Of a DNA stretch of 64,000 nt, positions 48,858 to 58,421 are shown in pieces (position 1 is the first letter of the stretch; each line of letters opens with the position of its first letter). Origin of the DNA: Okeania hirsuta (GTDB taxonomy: Bacteria > Cyanobacteriota > Cyanobacteriia > Cyanobacteriales > Microcoleaceae). The stretch is taken from the NCBI RefSeq assembly GCF_003838195.1, contig NZ_RCBY01000011.1, positions 1 to 64,000 on the forward strand, written 5' to 3'. The notes under the pieces were generated by a model that was given only the letters and a program-made list of their open reading frames with translations, searched no databases and had not been told where the DNA came from. A program made the translations under genes and the position numbers.

Positions 48858-50189
48858 TTAGGTAGCTACAGAAAATGTTATAGCTTTACCCCGAACATTA
48901 GAATTAAATTCACCACGATTAAACACAATTTCTCCCCCAACAATAGTAACAACAGGCCAACCAGTTAAACTCCATCCTTCAAACGGACTCCACCCACATT
49001 TTGTCATTAATTCCTCTCTTAAAACAGGGCGATAATTATCCAAATCAACTAATACTAAATCCGCATCAAAACCAGGAGCGATCGCTCCCTTTTTCGGAAT
49101 GCCATAACCTTTAGCAACGGCAGTAGACATCCAATTAGAAACTTGAGCAACAGAACATTTTCCCTGAATAGCTTGAGTTAACATTAAAGGTAAAGAAGTT
49201 TCCACCCCAGGCATTCCTGAAGGAGTATTTGGATAACCTTTTGCTTTTTCTTCCAAAGTATGAGGTGCATGATCTGTGGCAATAAAATCAATTACCCCAT
49301 CTAACAAAGCTTGCCATAAAATATCATTATCCCAAGCAGATTTTAAAGGAGGATTCATCTGAGCTAAAGTACCAATCTTTTCATAAGCACTTGTATTTAA
49401 TAATAAATGTTGAGGCGTAACTTCAGCAGTCACCCAACTCGGTTTATCCTGACGCAATAATTCAGCTTCATCTCCAGTCGAAGTATGCAAAATATGTAAC
49501 CTCCGCTGATATTTTTTCGACAACTTCAAAGCCATCTTAGTTGCCAATAAAGCAGTCTCATTATCCTGAATTTGTGAATGAATAGCAGGGTCAGAAATAC
49601 CAGCAAACTCTTTTTTCCTTTCATCAATTCGAGCTTGATTTTCTGCATGAACAGCTATTAACCTTTTTCCCCTCGCAAAAATTGGCTCTAACTTTTCCTC
49701 CGTATCTACTAATAAAGGTCCGTGCATAGAACCCATAAAAATTTTAATCCCAGGAGTAGGATTAGCAGTTAATAAATCGGGTAAATTTTCTGCCGTTGCC
49801 CCAATAAAAAAACCGAAATTAACCAAACATTTTTGAGCTGCCCGTTGTAACTTATCATCCAATGCGGTTTGAGTCGTAGTCAAAGGTTTAGTATTAGGCA
49901 TTTCCAGAAAAGAAGTAACACCACCTTTCACACAAGCTCGACTAGCAGTAAATAAATCTTCCTTATGTTCCAATCCAGGTTCCCGAAAATGTACCTGGGG
50001 GTCGATGACTCCAGGTAATAGGGTTAAGCCTTCAGCATCTATGATTTTTTCTGAAGCTTCAGAAAATGAGATTTCTGGAGCGACTTGAATAATTTCTTGG
50101 CCTTGAGTTTGCACATCACCAATCAAAAATTCCCCATTGGGTAAAAGGATGCGGGCGCGACGAATCAACAAAGAAGAGATAGTAGACAT
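48858..50189 (-). CDS. pyrC: Dihydroorotase (PyrC-type amidohydrolase)
   Basis: 443 aa from ATG 50189; the longer frame to 50249 is rejected since the added residues are non-conserved. The metal-site start reads GVIDPQVHFREPG, where the first His of D-x-H-x-H is Gln65, as in a known subset of dihydroorotase/allantoinase-like enzymes. The carboxylated-lysine region is GIKIFMGSMHG, further ligands lie in HAEN and ILHTST, and the catalytic Asp in ATDHAPH is present. The expected reaction is cyclisation of carbamoyl-aspartate to dihydroorotate in pyrimidine synthesis. A second, degenerate homologue lies at 53924. No other pyr gene is adjacent. Confidence 0.82.
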   Translation of the reverse strand: MSTISSLLIRRARILLPNGEFLIGDVQTQGQEIIQVAPEISFSEASEKIIDAEGLTLLPGVIDPQVHFREPGLEHKEDLFTASRACVKGGVTSFLEMPNTKPLTTTQTALDDKLQRAAQKCLVNFGFFIGATAENLPDLLTANPTPGIKIFMGSMHGPLLVDTEEKLEPIFARGKRLIAVHAENQARIDERKKEFAGISDPAIHSQIQDNETALLATKMALKLSKKYQRRLHILHTSTGDEAELLRQDKPSWVTAEVTPQHLLLNTSAYEKIGTLAQMNPPLKSAWDNDILWQALLDGVIDFIATDHAPHTLEEKAKGYPNTPSGMPGVETSLPLMLTQAIQGKCSVAQVSNWMSTAVAKGYGIPKKGAIAPGFDADLVLVDLDNYRPVLREELMTKCGWSPFEGWSLTGWPVVTIVGGEIVFNRGEFNSNVRGKAITFSVAT

Positions 50190-50529
50190 GATTAAAGATT
50201 GGGTTTTGTATTTATATTGTTTTAGGGAGTAAGGGGTAGTTACATACAACGTCCGTACAGAGTAGTAATTATGGAAACAGGAAATAGAGCAGAAAGGCTA
50301 TAATGTTACTTTGATTCTAATATATTACAGTTTGATAGGATAGCTATAATAATGACTATAAACTCAAAAACCTAAAAATGTAGTCTTATAATTGTGAACT
50401 TAGATGATTTACACTCTAGAATCTTTTTAATATTTATGTAAGATAGTCTAGTCAAAAAAACTTAATTACCTAGTTGTAAAACCCATAAACAAAACCAGTA
50501 TTTTAAAATTAATTATTCGATGGATATAA

Positions 50530-51183
50530 ATGATGAATCAAGAAGAAAAATCAAAACATAAAGAAAATTCCAATGAAGAAAATCCTTTGATTGAGTCAAT
50601 CAAAACTATTGGACTTAGCGTGATTTTAGCTATAGGAATTCGTCAATTTGTTGCTGAAGCACGTTATATTCCTTCTGGTTCGATGCTACCAACTTTACAA
50701 ATTAATGACCGTTTGATTATAGATAAATTGGGTTATCAATTTAAAGATCCAGAAAGAGGAGATATTGTGGTTTTTAATCCAACAAATGAACTTAAAACTC
50801 AGTACAAAGATGCTTTTATTAAACGGATAGTTGGATTGCCTGGAGATCGAGTAGAATTGAAGGATGGAAGAGTATATTTGAATGATCAGGTAGTAGAAGA
50901 AACTTATGTTGCTTCAGATTTGAATCCAGCAGAACTTGAGGCAAGAAAAATTAATCATCAACAAACTAGAATAGATGTTTGTCCTCCTGATAAAAGGTTT
51001 CTTTCTCAACCTGTGACAGTGCCTCCAAATTCTTATTTAGTTATGGGGGATAATCGTAATCATAGTTATGATGGACGATGTTGGGGTTTTGTTCCTTATG
51101 AAAATATTATTGGTCGAGCTATATTTCGCTTTTGGCCCCTCGATAGTCTTGGTACAATAGATGAATTACCATTGTACAAATGA
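50530..51183 (+). CDS. lepB: Signal peptidase I
   Basis: 217 aa. One N-terminal membrane helix ([19 protein letters not shown], about 24-42) is followed by the catalytic serine Ser51 in PSGSMLPTL, the lysine Lys98 in [11 protein letters not shown], and [13 protein letters not shown] near the C-terminus. It removes signal peptides from secreted and lumenal proteins at the plasma or thylakoid membrane, using a Ser-Lys dyad. All three conserved boxes are intact. An N-terminal charged extension ([13 protein letters not shown]) faces the cytoplasm. Two ATGs are adjacent; either may start. The gene is monocistronic. Confidence 0.95.
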   Translation: MMNQEEKSKHKENSNEENPLIESIKTIGLSVILAIGIRQFVAEARYIPSGSMLPTLQINDRLIIDKLGYQFKDPERGDIVVFNPTNELKTQYKDAFIKRIVGLPGDRVELKDGRVYLNDQVVEETYVASDLNPAELEARKINHQQTRIDVCPPDKRFLSQPVTVPPNSYLVMGDNRNHSYDGRCWGFVPYENIIGRAIFRFWPLDSLGTIDELPLYK

Positions 51184-51735
51184 AAGTTATTTTACTTATT
51201 AGTGCTGACCATTCAAGCCTTATTGTTGAAATACTGAAGTTGATTTTTTCATCATCTTAAAAAAGGAGAGTTGAGAGCTGATTTTTTGGTAAAAATTTTT
51301 AGAATTTAAAATTAACATTTAATTGCCGTCGGAGGAGTTAAGTTATTAAATTTCAATAGCTCTAGACCTGACAAACTCCTCATTTTTACAAAATTATTTC
51401 ATAGTCAGGGTAATGCTATTTTTACTTCTGTAATTATGAATGCTTCAGAAAAAGTCATATCTAGGAAAACTCAAAACTAATTCAGACTCTAGGACTATAG
51501 TTATTCAGTCGAAGCAAATTAATAGAGTTATTTCCATCAATACAATAGACATTCTTGGACTGACTCAAATCGACTCTCATCAATATATACAAGCCTTTCT
51601 ATCCCATATTTTTTTATCAATTCTCCCTCGTAATTTATAGTATTTTATTCTTTCAAGTCTATTTATTTCTCGATACCTTAATTCTTTTTTTTGTGTGATT
51701 TTCATTTGATGCAGCGCATAACCAATTGAACTAAT
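51184..51735. other. Spacer ending in IS630 transposase remnant
   Basis: The first ~300 bp hold nothing recognisable. From about 51490 the minus strand carries the distal part of an IS630-type transposase gene. Confidence 0.55.
51545..51735 (-). pseudogene. IS630 transposase, distal part (interrupted by IS)
   Basis: The minus strand reads SSIGYALHQMKITQKKELRY and continues with many Lys/Arg. After a frameshift near 51605, LVYIDESRFESVQECLYC follows, holding the YIDES box of IS630 DDE transposases. It continues exactly the proximal part at 52788-53032 once the IS5-like element is removed. Confidence 0.85.
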
Positions 51736-52787
51736 AGACTTGTCGCGAAATAAAACCTTAAAGTGAAATGGGAAAATTCTGGTTTTCACTGATTAAATTA
51801 TCCTGCCATTAAGTAGAAATTCCAGAGTCCAGCCGCAGTGAACATGAAGCGATCGTCGCGCATCTTTAATGTGATTTCGATACAATCCTCTCCCTGCATT
51901 ATATCTCTTCACGCCAGATATTGTATGTTCACATTTGACGCTAACGCTACTTTTCTCTCTATTGAAAAGTTTTTGTTCCTCAGTTAATTCCTTTCCTTTA
52001 GGTTTTTTCGTGGGAATTTTGATGTTGACGAATTCCTTCTGTAATCCCTGGAAACCCAAATCTACATGAATTTTCACTTCCAAAAAGCACAAAATCTACC
52101 AATTTTTCGCGCGTCCAACTGCCGAAGGCCCATGAACCTTGCCCTCTCTTGCTTTTGATAGGACGAGGACCCTTTTATCTGAGTCTGTCATGATCAGATG
52201 TTGACTCCTATGGCACTTTTTTTTACCTGAGTCATGATTTTTCTGCTTTTGCTGGTCTTTTGGACGCTGGATTGGCCGTTCCGTACCATCAATCATCACT
52301 TCTTTGGCAGATGGAAACCTGCCAATGAATTCTTCAATGCTTTGTAACTTACGTTCTGGTAAGGCCATTTTTTTCCCTAAAGCACTCTCAGGGCAACGGT
52401 TGTAGTCTTAACATCCAATAGTGTGCTCGGCTGCGGTGTAAGTCAAACAATATTCCTGCCACATCAAAGGTAGGGTAACACTTGAAGTAGAACAAGATAA
52501 AAAATAGCTTGTCTTTGGCCTCTAACAACCGCGCTTTTCTCCCTCCTCCTAAAGCTCGAACTCTAGGTTTTTGGCAAAAGAGCGTTCGCGGAGGGTGGCG
52601 GAGCGCCGTATCGCTTCCGAGTCAAGTTGGACACAAAAAGCTTGTAATAATTCATCCAATGCCTTACGGTTTAGTCCAGTCAATGCCCGCACTGAGGCGG
52701 TCTTCTTTTAGCACCCGATTCAGATCTAACATTGTCCCATCTCAAACACCCTATTAACTTTACTTTACCTTATAAAGCGACAAGTCT
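51736..52787 (-). mobile_element. Degenerate IS5-like element (DDE_Tnp_4 transposase)
   Basis: 1052 bp, ends AGACTTGTCGC and GCGACAAGTCT, with AAT on both sides. Inside, the minus strand encodes in several frames the N-terminal part (LNRVLKEDRL, ALGGGRKARLLEAKDKLFFI, YPTFDVAGILFDLHRS), the central MIDGTERPIQRPKDQQKQKN part (52096-52368) and the C-terminal CEHTISGVKRYNAGRGLYRN part (51793-52092). At least three frame breaks make it dead. It is inserted in an IS630 transposase gene. Confidence 0.9.
51793..52368 (-). pseudogene. IS5-like transposase gene, main surviving part
   Basis: Two frames, 52368-52096 and 52092-51793, together give the DDE core of a DDE_Tnp_4-type transposase. The first catalytic Asp is in MIDGTERP, the next in VDLGFQG, and the Glu in KCEHTISGVKR. 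A deletion or frameshift near 52094 replaces the loop after SKAREGKVH. The upstream coding part (to about 52740) has further stops. Confidence 0.85.
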
Positions 52788-53032
52788 AATATTAACTCCA
52801 AACTTAAGAGCGCGATCGCACAATCTTAAATCTGGATTTTCTTTCACATCTTGTTCTAATGCCTGCAAATCTAGTTTTCGCCGACGTATTGTGACTTTTG
52901 TCGGTTTTAATTCTACTCTTGCTAGCCACCGATATATTGTAGAACGTCCCACTTTATAGATTCTGGCTGCCGATAAAATACTTCCTCCATTTTAAATTAA
53001 AAAAACTTGATTTTCCACGATTTCATTATATG
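52788..53032 (-). pseudogene. IS630 transposase, proximal part (interrupted by IS)
   Basis: The minus strand reads NGGSILSAARIYKVGRSTIY, then RWLARVELKPTKVTIRRRKL and LRLCDRALKFGVNI, the helix-turn-helix region of IS630/Tc1 transposases. It has one stop before NGGS and no intact start. The frame runs straight into the AAT duplication of the IS5-like element and resumes at 51735. Confidence 0.85.
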
Positions 53033-53297
53033 GTATCAAAAAATAAAAATAGTATTATTTTTTACAGTAGAATTTTTACATTCAGACATAATCTAAATTT
53101 ATTTATAAAAGCTATTTACTATATTTTATTGGATATTCCTTGCATAATATTAAACGCAATTAAATATGTTCAATATTATAGAAATCCTCATAGCTATAAA
53201 TTTCCTTACGTTTTACCAAAAGATGTATAGAGTTCAGGGCTATTTCCAGAAGTGTTGAATGTTAGAAAAAAGCCTTAAAAAAAGCAACTAAAAATGA

Positions 53298-53357
<60 letters not shown>

Positions 53358-53480
53358 TCACCCCAAGTAATTTTGAACACCGTGTAGACGGTGGGGTATT
53401 AAACCCACAAAGAAAATGATAATGTAAGGGTTCAGGTGAGAGCAATGTTGCCACCACTAGGATATGCCAACACTCCCTGA
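53358..53480 (+). ncRNA. Possible structured RNA or IS end (hairpin cluster)
   Basis: A perfect CACCGT-GTAG-ACGGTG hairpin (about 53380) is followed by GTGGG-N8-CCCAC, and ggggattctcacccc lies just before it. Such clustered stems occur at the right ends of IS605/TnpB-type elements and in small RNAs. No gene or known RNA is recognised. Confidence 0.25.
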
Positions 53481-53575
53481 TAATTCAGGTATGAGTTCTA
53501 GGAATTAGAGAAAGACTTGATGAGCGTTGGCGGAGCCTAGCGGCAGCTATAGTCATTCCGAATAAGACTGGGACA

Positions 53576-53840
53576 CTAAGAGGCACAATAATCTCGAATG
53601 ATATCATCAATGGATTTATCTTTTCCTTCGTACATTCTTTTCTTCTTTAATGCGCCAAAGTCGTGTTCTATATAATTTAAACCTGGAGAGTATTTAGGGA
53701 GAAATATAACTTCATGTCCTTGGCCATTGACTAATTCCTTAATCAGCGTTTTTCTGTGAATTGGTGCATTGTCCATTATTAGGACTGATTTTCGCTCAAG
53801 TGATGGTAATAAATATTGTTCTAAGTATTATGTAGTTTTT
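53576..53840 (-). pseudogene. IS630 transposase C-terminal fragment (second copy)
   Basis: The minus strand reads YLEQYLLPSLERKSVLIMDN, then APIHRKTLIKELVNGQGHEV and IFLPKYSPGLNYIEHDFGAL. This is the end of the IS630 catalytic domain with the second Asp (MDNAPIH) and final Glu (NYIEH). The N-terminal two thirds are absent. It lies upstream of the other IS630 remnant in the same orientation, so it comes from a separate copy. Confidence 0.88.
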
Positions 53841-53923
53841 AGAACTCATATCTTAGATAACTCCCGTGGAATATCACTCTACATTTAGTATGGGTACTTC
53901 AGAAAAAGTCAAATCCTTTAAAA

Positions 53924-55207
53924 CTAAACTTCGAGAACACGACCTTGAATTTGTTTTCCCAACCAAGGCGTATTAATAGAACGAGATTTCAAAGTTTGCT
54001 TTTCTACTACCCAAGTTTCTTGAGGCCCAAATAGGGTAACTTCTGCTGACTTTTGAGGTCTTACCTCTCCAGGACTTAATCCTAAACATTTGCTAGGAGC
54101 CGTACTTAATACCCTCCATAAATCTAAAGCCGACAACTTTCCTGTTTGGACAAAATTCTGCCATAATAAAGGTAATGCTATTTCTAATCCTATAGTTCCT
54201 GGGGGTGCTTCATAAAAAGTAACCGTTTTCTCCTCATAACAAAAAGGAGCATGCTCAATAGCAATAGCATCCAAAACCCCATCCTTAATACCTTGAACCA
54301 AAGCCAAGCGATCGCTAGAATTTCCTAAAGGAGGTTCCAAACGTAAATTAGTGTCATAAGGAAAAAACTCCGTCTCAAAAGGAGACTTACCCTCCATTGC
54401 CTGAGTATCCAACAACAAGTGCATCCAAGTTGTACTAGCAGTAATAGGCAAACCCCTATTTTTAGCTACTCTAATCAATTCCACACTCCGAGCAGTGGAA
54501 ACCCGCATAATATGGACAGGAGTACCAATAGCATCTACTAATTCCAACACAGCAGCTAAAGCAGAAGTTTCAGCCATAGTGGGAACTCCAGGCAAACCCA
54601 AGCGAATAGAATCATACCCCTCTCGCATTACCCCTTTACCCGCCAACCTAGAATTATTGCAACATAAAGCTAGAGGTTTATTCAGAGGTTTGAGATATTC
54701 CAAGATTCGTCGTAACAAACCAAGATTTTGTAGAGGTAAACCATCGGCAAACCCCACAACTCCTGTTGTTGCCAACTCTCCCAACTCGGTCATTTGCTCC
54801 CCTTGTAAACCTTGGGTAATAGCACCCCAATAATAAATGATGGGAGTAGAAGCATAATTTTTGGCTAAATTTTGCAACCTAGCCAAACCAGCAGGATTAT
54901 CTACAGGTGGAAAAGTATCAGGCAAAATAGCTAATCTAGTAAAACCCCCTGCTGTAGCAGCTTGAATTAAAGACTCAATAGTTTCTCGTTCCTCAAACCC
55001 TGGTTCGCCACTATGAGAATATAAGTCTACTAAACCAGGGCCTAAAATTAGTCCATGGGAATTTTGAATTTCTGTTTTAGTGGGAAATTCAGAAATTTGT
55101 GTCTCAACTGCTGCGATTTTACTATCGATGATTAATACATCAGCAATTCTGTCTGTATTGGAAACTGGGTCTAATATTCGGATTTGTTGAAATAATTTGC
55201 TGTTCAT
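53924..55207 (-). CDS. Dihydroorotase-like protein, probably non-catalytic (PyrX-like)
   Basis: 427 aa from ATG 55207; the longer frame to 55414 is rejected since it is encoded by the ~175-bp tandem repeat. The fold is a dihydroorotase/amidohydrolase (GLILGPGLVDLYSHSGEPGFE, GGFTRLAILPDTFPPVDN, VHIMRVSTARSVELI). The first metal-binding His of D-x-H-x-H is Tyr63, and the usual T/S-D-H-A-P-H reads IEHAPF, so the catalytic Asp is Glu and the next His is Phe. Loss of ligands points to an inactive homologue. In some bacteria such proteins are structural partners of aspartate carbamoyltransferase; that role here is an inference. Confidence 0.8.
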   Translation of the reverse strand: MNSKLFQQIRILDPVSNTDRIADVLIIDSKIAAVETQISEFPTKTEIQNSHGLILGPGLVDLYSHSGEPGFEERETIESLIQAATAGGFTRLAILPDTFPPVDNPAGLARLQNLAKNYASTPIIYYWGAITQGLQGEQMTELGELATTGVVGFADGLPLQNLGLLRRILEYLKPLNKPLALCCNNSRLAGKGVMREGYDSIRLGLPGVPTMAETSALAAVLELVDAIGTPVHIMRVSTARSVELIRVAKNRGLPITASTTWMHLLLDTQAMEGKSPFETEFFPYDTNLRLEPPLGNSSDRLALVQGIKDGVLDAIAIEHAPFCYEEKTVTFYEAPPGTIGLEIALPLLWQNFVQTGKLSALDLWRVLSTAPSKCLGLSPGEVRPQKSAEVTLFGPQETWVVEKQTLKSRSINTPWLGKQIQGRVLEV

Positions 55208-55311
55208 CTGAGGAAGGTGGTAGGTGCTGTACCAAGGGTGAAAAAAGAATGTTTTTGAATGATAAGAGTGATTAAAAGAATCTACAAGAGGTTTTCCTTT
55301 GACTAAATAGT

Positions 55312-56215
55312 ATGGCGCTATAGTTTTGGCTCTACATCTGACAAATATAGTCTGAGAAAGTCCGATGAAAAAGGCGATCGCCTTCCAGTGTCGGGATTGA
55401 ATTATTCCCATCAATATTCCATAGCGTGAAAATTTGCCTTCTGATATACAAAGCTTGACTTTGCCTTCTCCAGATAGAGAGAAATAATATGGCGCTATAG
55501 TTTTGGCTCCACATCTGAGGAAGTCCGATGAAAAAAAATTATTACCCTCCAGTGCCAGACAAATATTAAATTATTTTCATCTATCCTCCATAGGGTGAAA
55601 ATTTACCGAGGATAAATAAAGTTTTCTTTTACCTTCTCCAGATAGAGAGAAATAATATGGCGCTATAGTTTTGGCTCCACATCTGAGAAATTACTCTGAG
55701 GAAGTCCGATGAAAAAAGGCGATAGTCTTCCAGTGCCAGGTAAATATTAAATTATTTTCATCTATCCTCCATAGGGTGAAAATTTACCGAGGATAAATAA
55801 AGTTTTCTTTTACCTTCTCCAGATAGAGAGAAATAATATGGCGCTATAGTTTTTGGCGGTGGTGAATTTTCATTGGTCGTGCATTGTCATTATTTTTTAC
55901 GAGGCACGGCAGTGGGAGTATCTTGCTCCCGTACCAGATATTACTTTTTCCTGTATACCATTACGCGAGCAAGACTACCTAGTTTTGGTTCCACATCTGA
56001 GAAATATAGTTTGAGAAAGTCCAATCAAAAAAGGCGATCGCCTTTTTTGATTGGACAAATATTGAATTATCCCCATCAATTCTTCATAGCGTGAAAATTT
56101 GCCTTCTGATAGACAAAGCTTTTTTTGTCTTCTTCAGATAGAGAGAAATAATATGGCGCTATAGTATTTACCCCAAATCTCAAAAATACAGTCTGAGGAT
56201 AAGTCCGATGAAAAA
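55312..56215. repeat. ~175-bp tandem repeat array (about five units)
   Basis: Units begin atggcgctatag at 55312, 55489, 55657, 55838 and 56153, giving lengths 177, 168, 181 and 315 (the last with a ~130-bp insertion); the fifth is partial. Each runs ggctccacatctgagaaata, tccgatgaaaaaaggcgat, catagggtgaaaattt, cttctccagatagagagaa. The insertion in unit 4 holds a gtgggagtatcttgctccc palindrome. The array is non-coding. Confidence 0.93.
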
Positions 56216-56259
56216 ATATGATTACCTTCTGCCTTCTGCCTTCTGCCTTCTGCCTTCCC

Positions 56260-57618
56260 TTACAACGCCCCGGCCGCAGTCTTGTCCAAAATACCGCCAG
56301 ATAAATGAGAAGTAATATTCATGGCCTCCAAAACAGCTTGTCCATCTGGCCCTTGAGGATAATCAATTACGCTAACTGCCCCATTTCCCTGCTTAAAATT
56401 CCAGAAATGTTTAGGTTCCAGACCAAATAATTGACAAAGAATTGCCTTATTTATCGCATCATGGGCAACGACAATACCAACACCAGAAACTGACCGAATA
56501 ATTTTTTGCCAAGCAATCATTGCTCGTTCCCAAACCTGCTGTAAATTTTCACCTTCTGGCATTTGTACCGTTTCTGGAAATTCTTTCCACTGCTTCAACA
56601 GACCAGGAAAACCAGATTCAATTTCCGATTCAAATTTTCCCTCCCAGAGACCGTGACTAATTTCCCATAAACCATCATCTAACTGTAACTCCACATCTGG
56701 ATGGTGCTGCAAAATAATCTCTGCCGTTTCCTTGGGACGTGACATAGAACTACTCACAGCAAAATCTAGATGTACATCTTTGAGAAACTCGGCAGCTTGG
56801 CCACCTTGAAGGCGACCATTATCATTAAGTGGTACATCAATTTGTCCCTGAAATTTACCATCTCGGTTCCAGTTTGTCTCACCGTGGCGCACCAATAACA
56901 ATCGAGGACCTTGATGTTTCTCTCTAGGTTTAGGGAATTTCTCACCAATGTGAGTAGTAAGATTCATTGATTCTAACTGAACAGAACCTCCGGATTTATC
57001 TTCTCCAGAAAAAGAAGGGAAAGGAGGAGTAAAGTTGAGAATGCTAATACCACAATTAGACTGTTGTATGGATTGATAAAAAGATGGTTGTATTTCTAAA
57101 GCTGTAGCGATAAGACAGCGATTAATACCATTGTGAGCCACAACCAAAATAGTTTTATCGTTATTTTGACTTAAAGTTTCTTGCCAAAATTGTTTAGCTT
57201 GGTCAAACAAAGATAGAACAGGAAAATGCTTGATTTGCCCCTCTGGTGTTGAGACTTCCATATAAAATTCATGGGGAAGTTGACTCCAGATACGATAATC
57301 TTCTCCAAATTTATCCTTGACTTCTTGGCGCAACATTCCTTCCCATAATGGTAAATCTACTTCCCTTAAGTTTTCTTTGCTTTGTAATGGGGGGGGAGAA
57401 TTTAAACAGGAATGGATAATTTCTGCTGTTTGTTTGGCCCTTTTGAGAGGACTAGCGTAAATAGCATCAAACTTTAGACCTTTGAGAGCTTCACCTACCT
57501 GACGGGCAGCATTTATGCCTATGTCTGTGAGAATTGAGACATCAAGACGGCCTTGAATTCGACGTTCAACATTGTAGGTGCTTTGGCCATGGCGCACAAG
57601 GATAACACGGGTACTCAT
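56260..57618 (-). CDS. Two-domain phosphoglycerate mutase / histidine phosphatase
   Basis: 452 aa built of two tandem histidine-phosphatase domains. Domain 1 has the phospho-His in VRHGQSTYN (His10) and VVAHNGINRC (His162). Domain 2 has LLVRHGETNWN (His245) and VVAHDAINKA near the end. Both keep the catalytic His, Arg and Glu residues. The double form is typical of cyanobacteria and is usually annotated as phosphoglycerate mutase. Related enzymes include alpha-ribazole phosphatase and 2-carboxy-D-arabinitol 1-phosphate phosphatase, so the substrate is open. A linker (about 200-235) is low-complexity. The stop lies just before the tandem array. Confidence 0.9.
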   Translation of the reverse strand: MSTRVILVRHGQSTYNVERRIQGRLDVSILTDIGINAARQVGEALKGLKFDAIYASPLKRAKQTAEIIHSCLNSPPPLQSKENLREVDLPLWEGMLRQEVKDKFGEDYRIWSQLPHEFYMEVSTPEGQIKHFPVLSLFDQAKQFWQETLSQNNDKTILVVAHNGINRCLIATALEIQPSFYQSIQQSNCGISILNFTPPFPSFSGEDKSGGSVQLESMNLTTHIGEKFPKPREKHQGPRLLLVRHGETNWNRDGKFQGQIDVPLNDNGRLQGGQAAEFLKDVHLDFAVSSSMSRPKETAEIILQHHPDVELQLDDGLWEISHGLWEGKFESEIESGFPGLLKQWKEFPETVQMPEGENLQQVWERAMIAWQKIIRSVSGVGIVVAHDAINKAILCQLFGLEPKHFWNFKQGNGAVSVIDYPQGPDGQAVLEAMNITSHLSGGILDKTAAGAL

Positions 57619-58421
57619 GGATAGTTTAGATTATAAATTTGCTGGAAACTTTGCAACAGAGTGATTTTATCTTGTTTTTGGTACTTATAGCAGGGAACAG
57701 GCAACAGGCAACAGGGAAGAAAATTTCTGAAAAAAGGCACAAAATATGATCTATATGTGTAATTTCCACTCCTATGTCTAATGGTCTAGAATTCTATTTC
57801 AGTTGTGGGTAAAATATCTTGGAATTTAGATAACAGCTTGAAAAGGCAACAGTTCATCTGAGGTTAAAATTTCCAACTTTTTATCTATCCATGGATTTTT
57901 TACCGAGAAATTCAAGAAGAAATAAATCCAAAAAATCCAGTTCGTTAATCCTATAATTTTAATAATTTTAAGGAGAGGTAATTATTAATTATTAATTGTT
58001 GAAGACCTAGATAAAAATTCTATATATCATTTAGTACAGCATAATTAATAAATTAGAAGTTATTTTTCAGAAGTATAGTATTTTTTCTGTCTGGTTTAAA
58101 GACTTAATTTGTGTATAGCAATAAACCGGTAGGTTAAGTAGACTGATGATGATCCGAATCAGAGGAAATGTTTTTCCCACTGTTGCCTGTTCCCTGCTAT
58201 ACTTCACAAACTTGAAGTCTGCTATATAGCGTTTTCAAATGAGATGTCAAACAAGAGTTGGTTATTTATTAACAGTAAAAAGTCCGGGAAACCTTCTTAC
58301 CTGTTGCCTGTTGCCTGTTGCCTAAAAAAGACCAGGTTTTTTACGCAACTCAAATGAAATTACTATATCTAGACTGAAGCAAAAATCTGCAATTTTAGAG
58401 AGATATTATTAGGAGATATTA
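57619..58421. other. Repeat-rich divergent spacer
   Basis: It contains caacagg/gcctgtt arrays (about 57691-57712 and 58300-58322), a taattattaattattaattg block and AT-rich leader. No gene is seen. An AGGAGATATT ribosome binding site precedes ATG 58422. Confidence 0.6.

Noticed and set aside
53030-53230. 66-codon frame between transposase remnants
   Set aside because: AT-rich, no recognisable motif or start signal, and in degraded mobile-element DNA.
55208-55414. N-terminal extension of the dihydroorotase-like protein
   Set aside because: The extra ~69 residues come mainly from the 175-bp tandem repeat and spacer; the conserved domain begins right after ATG 55207.
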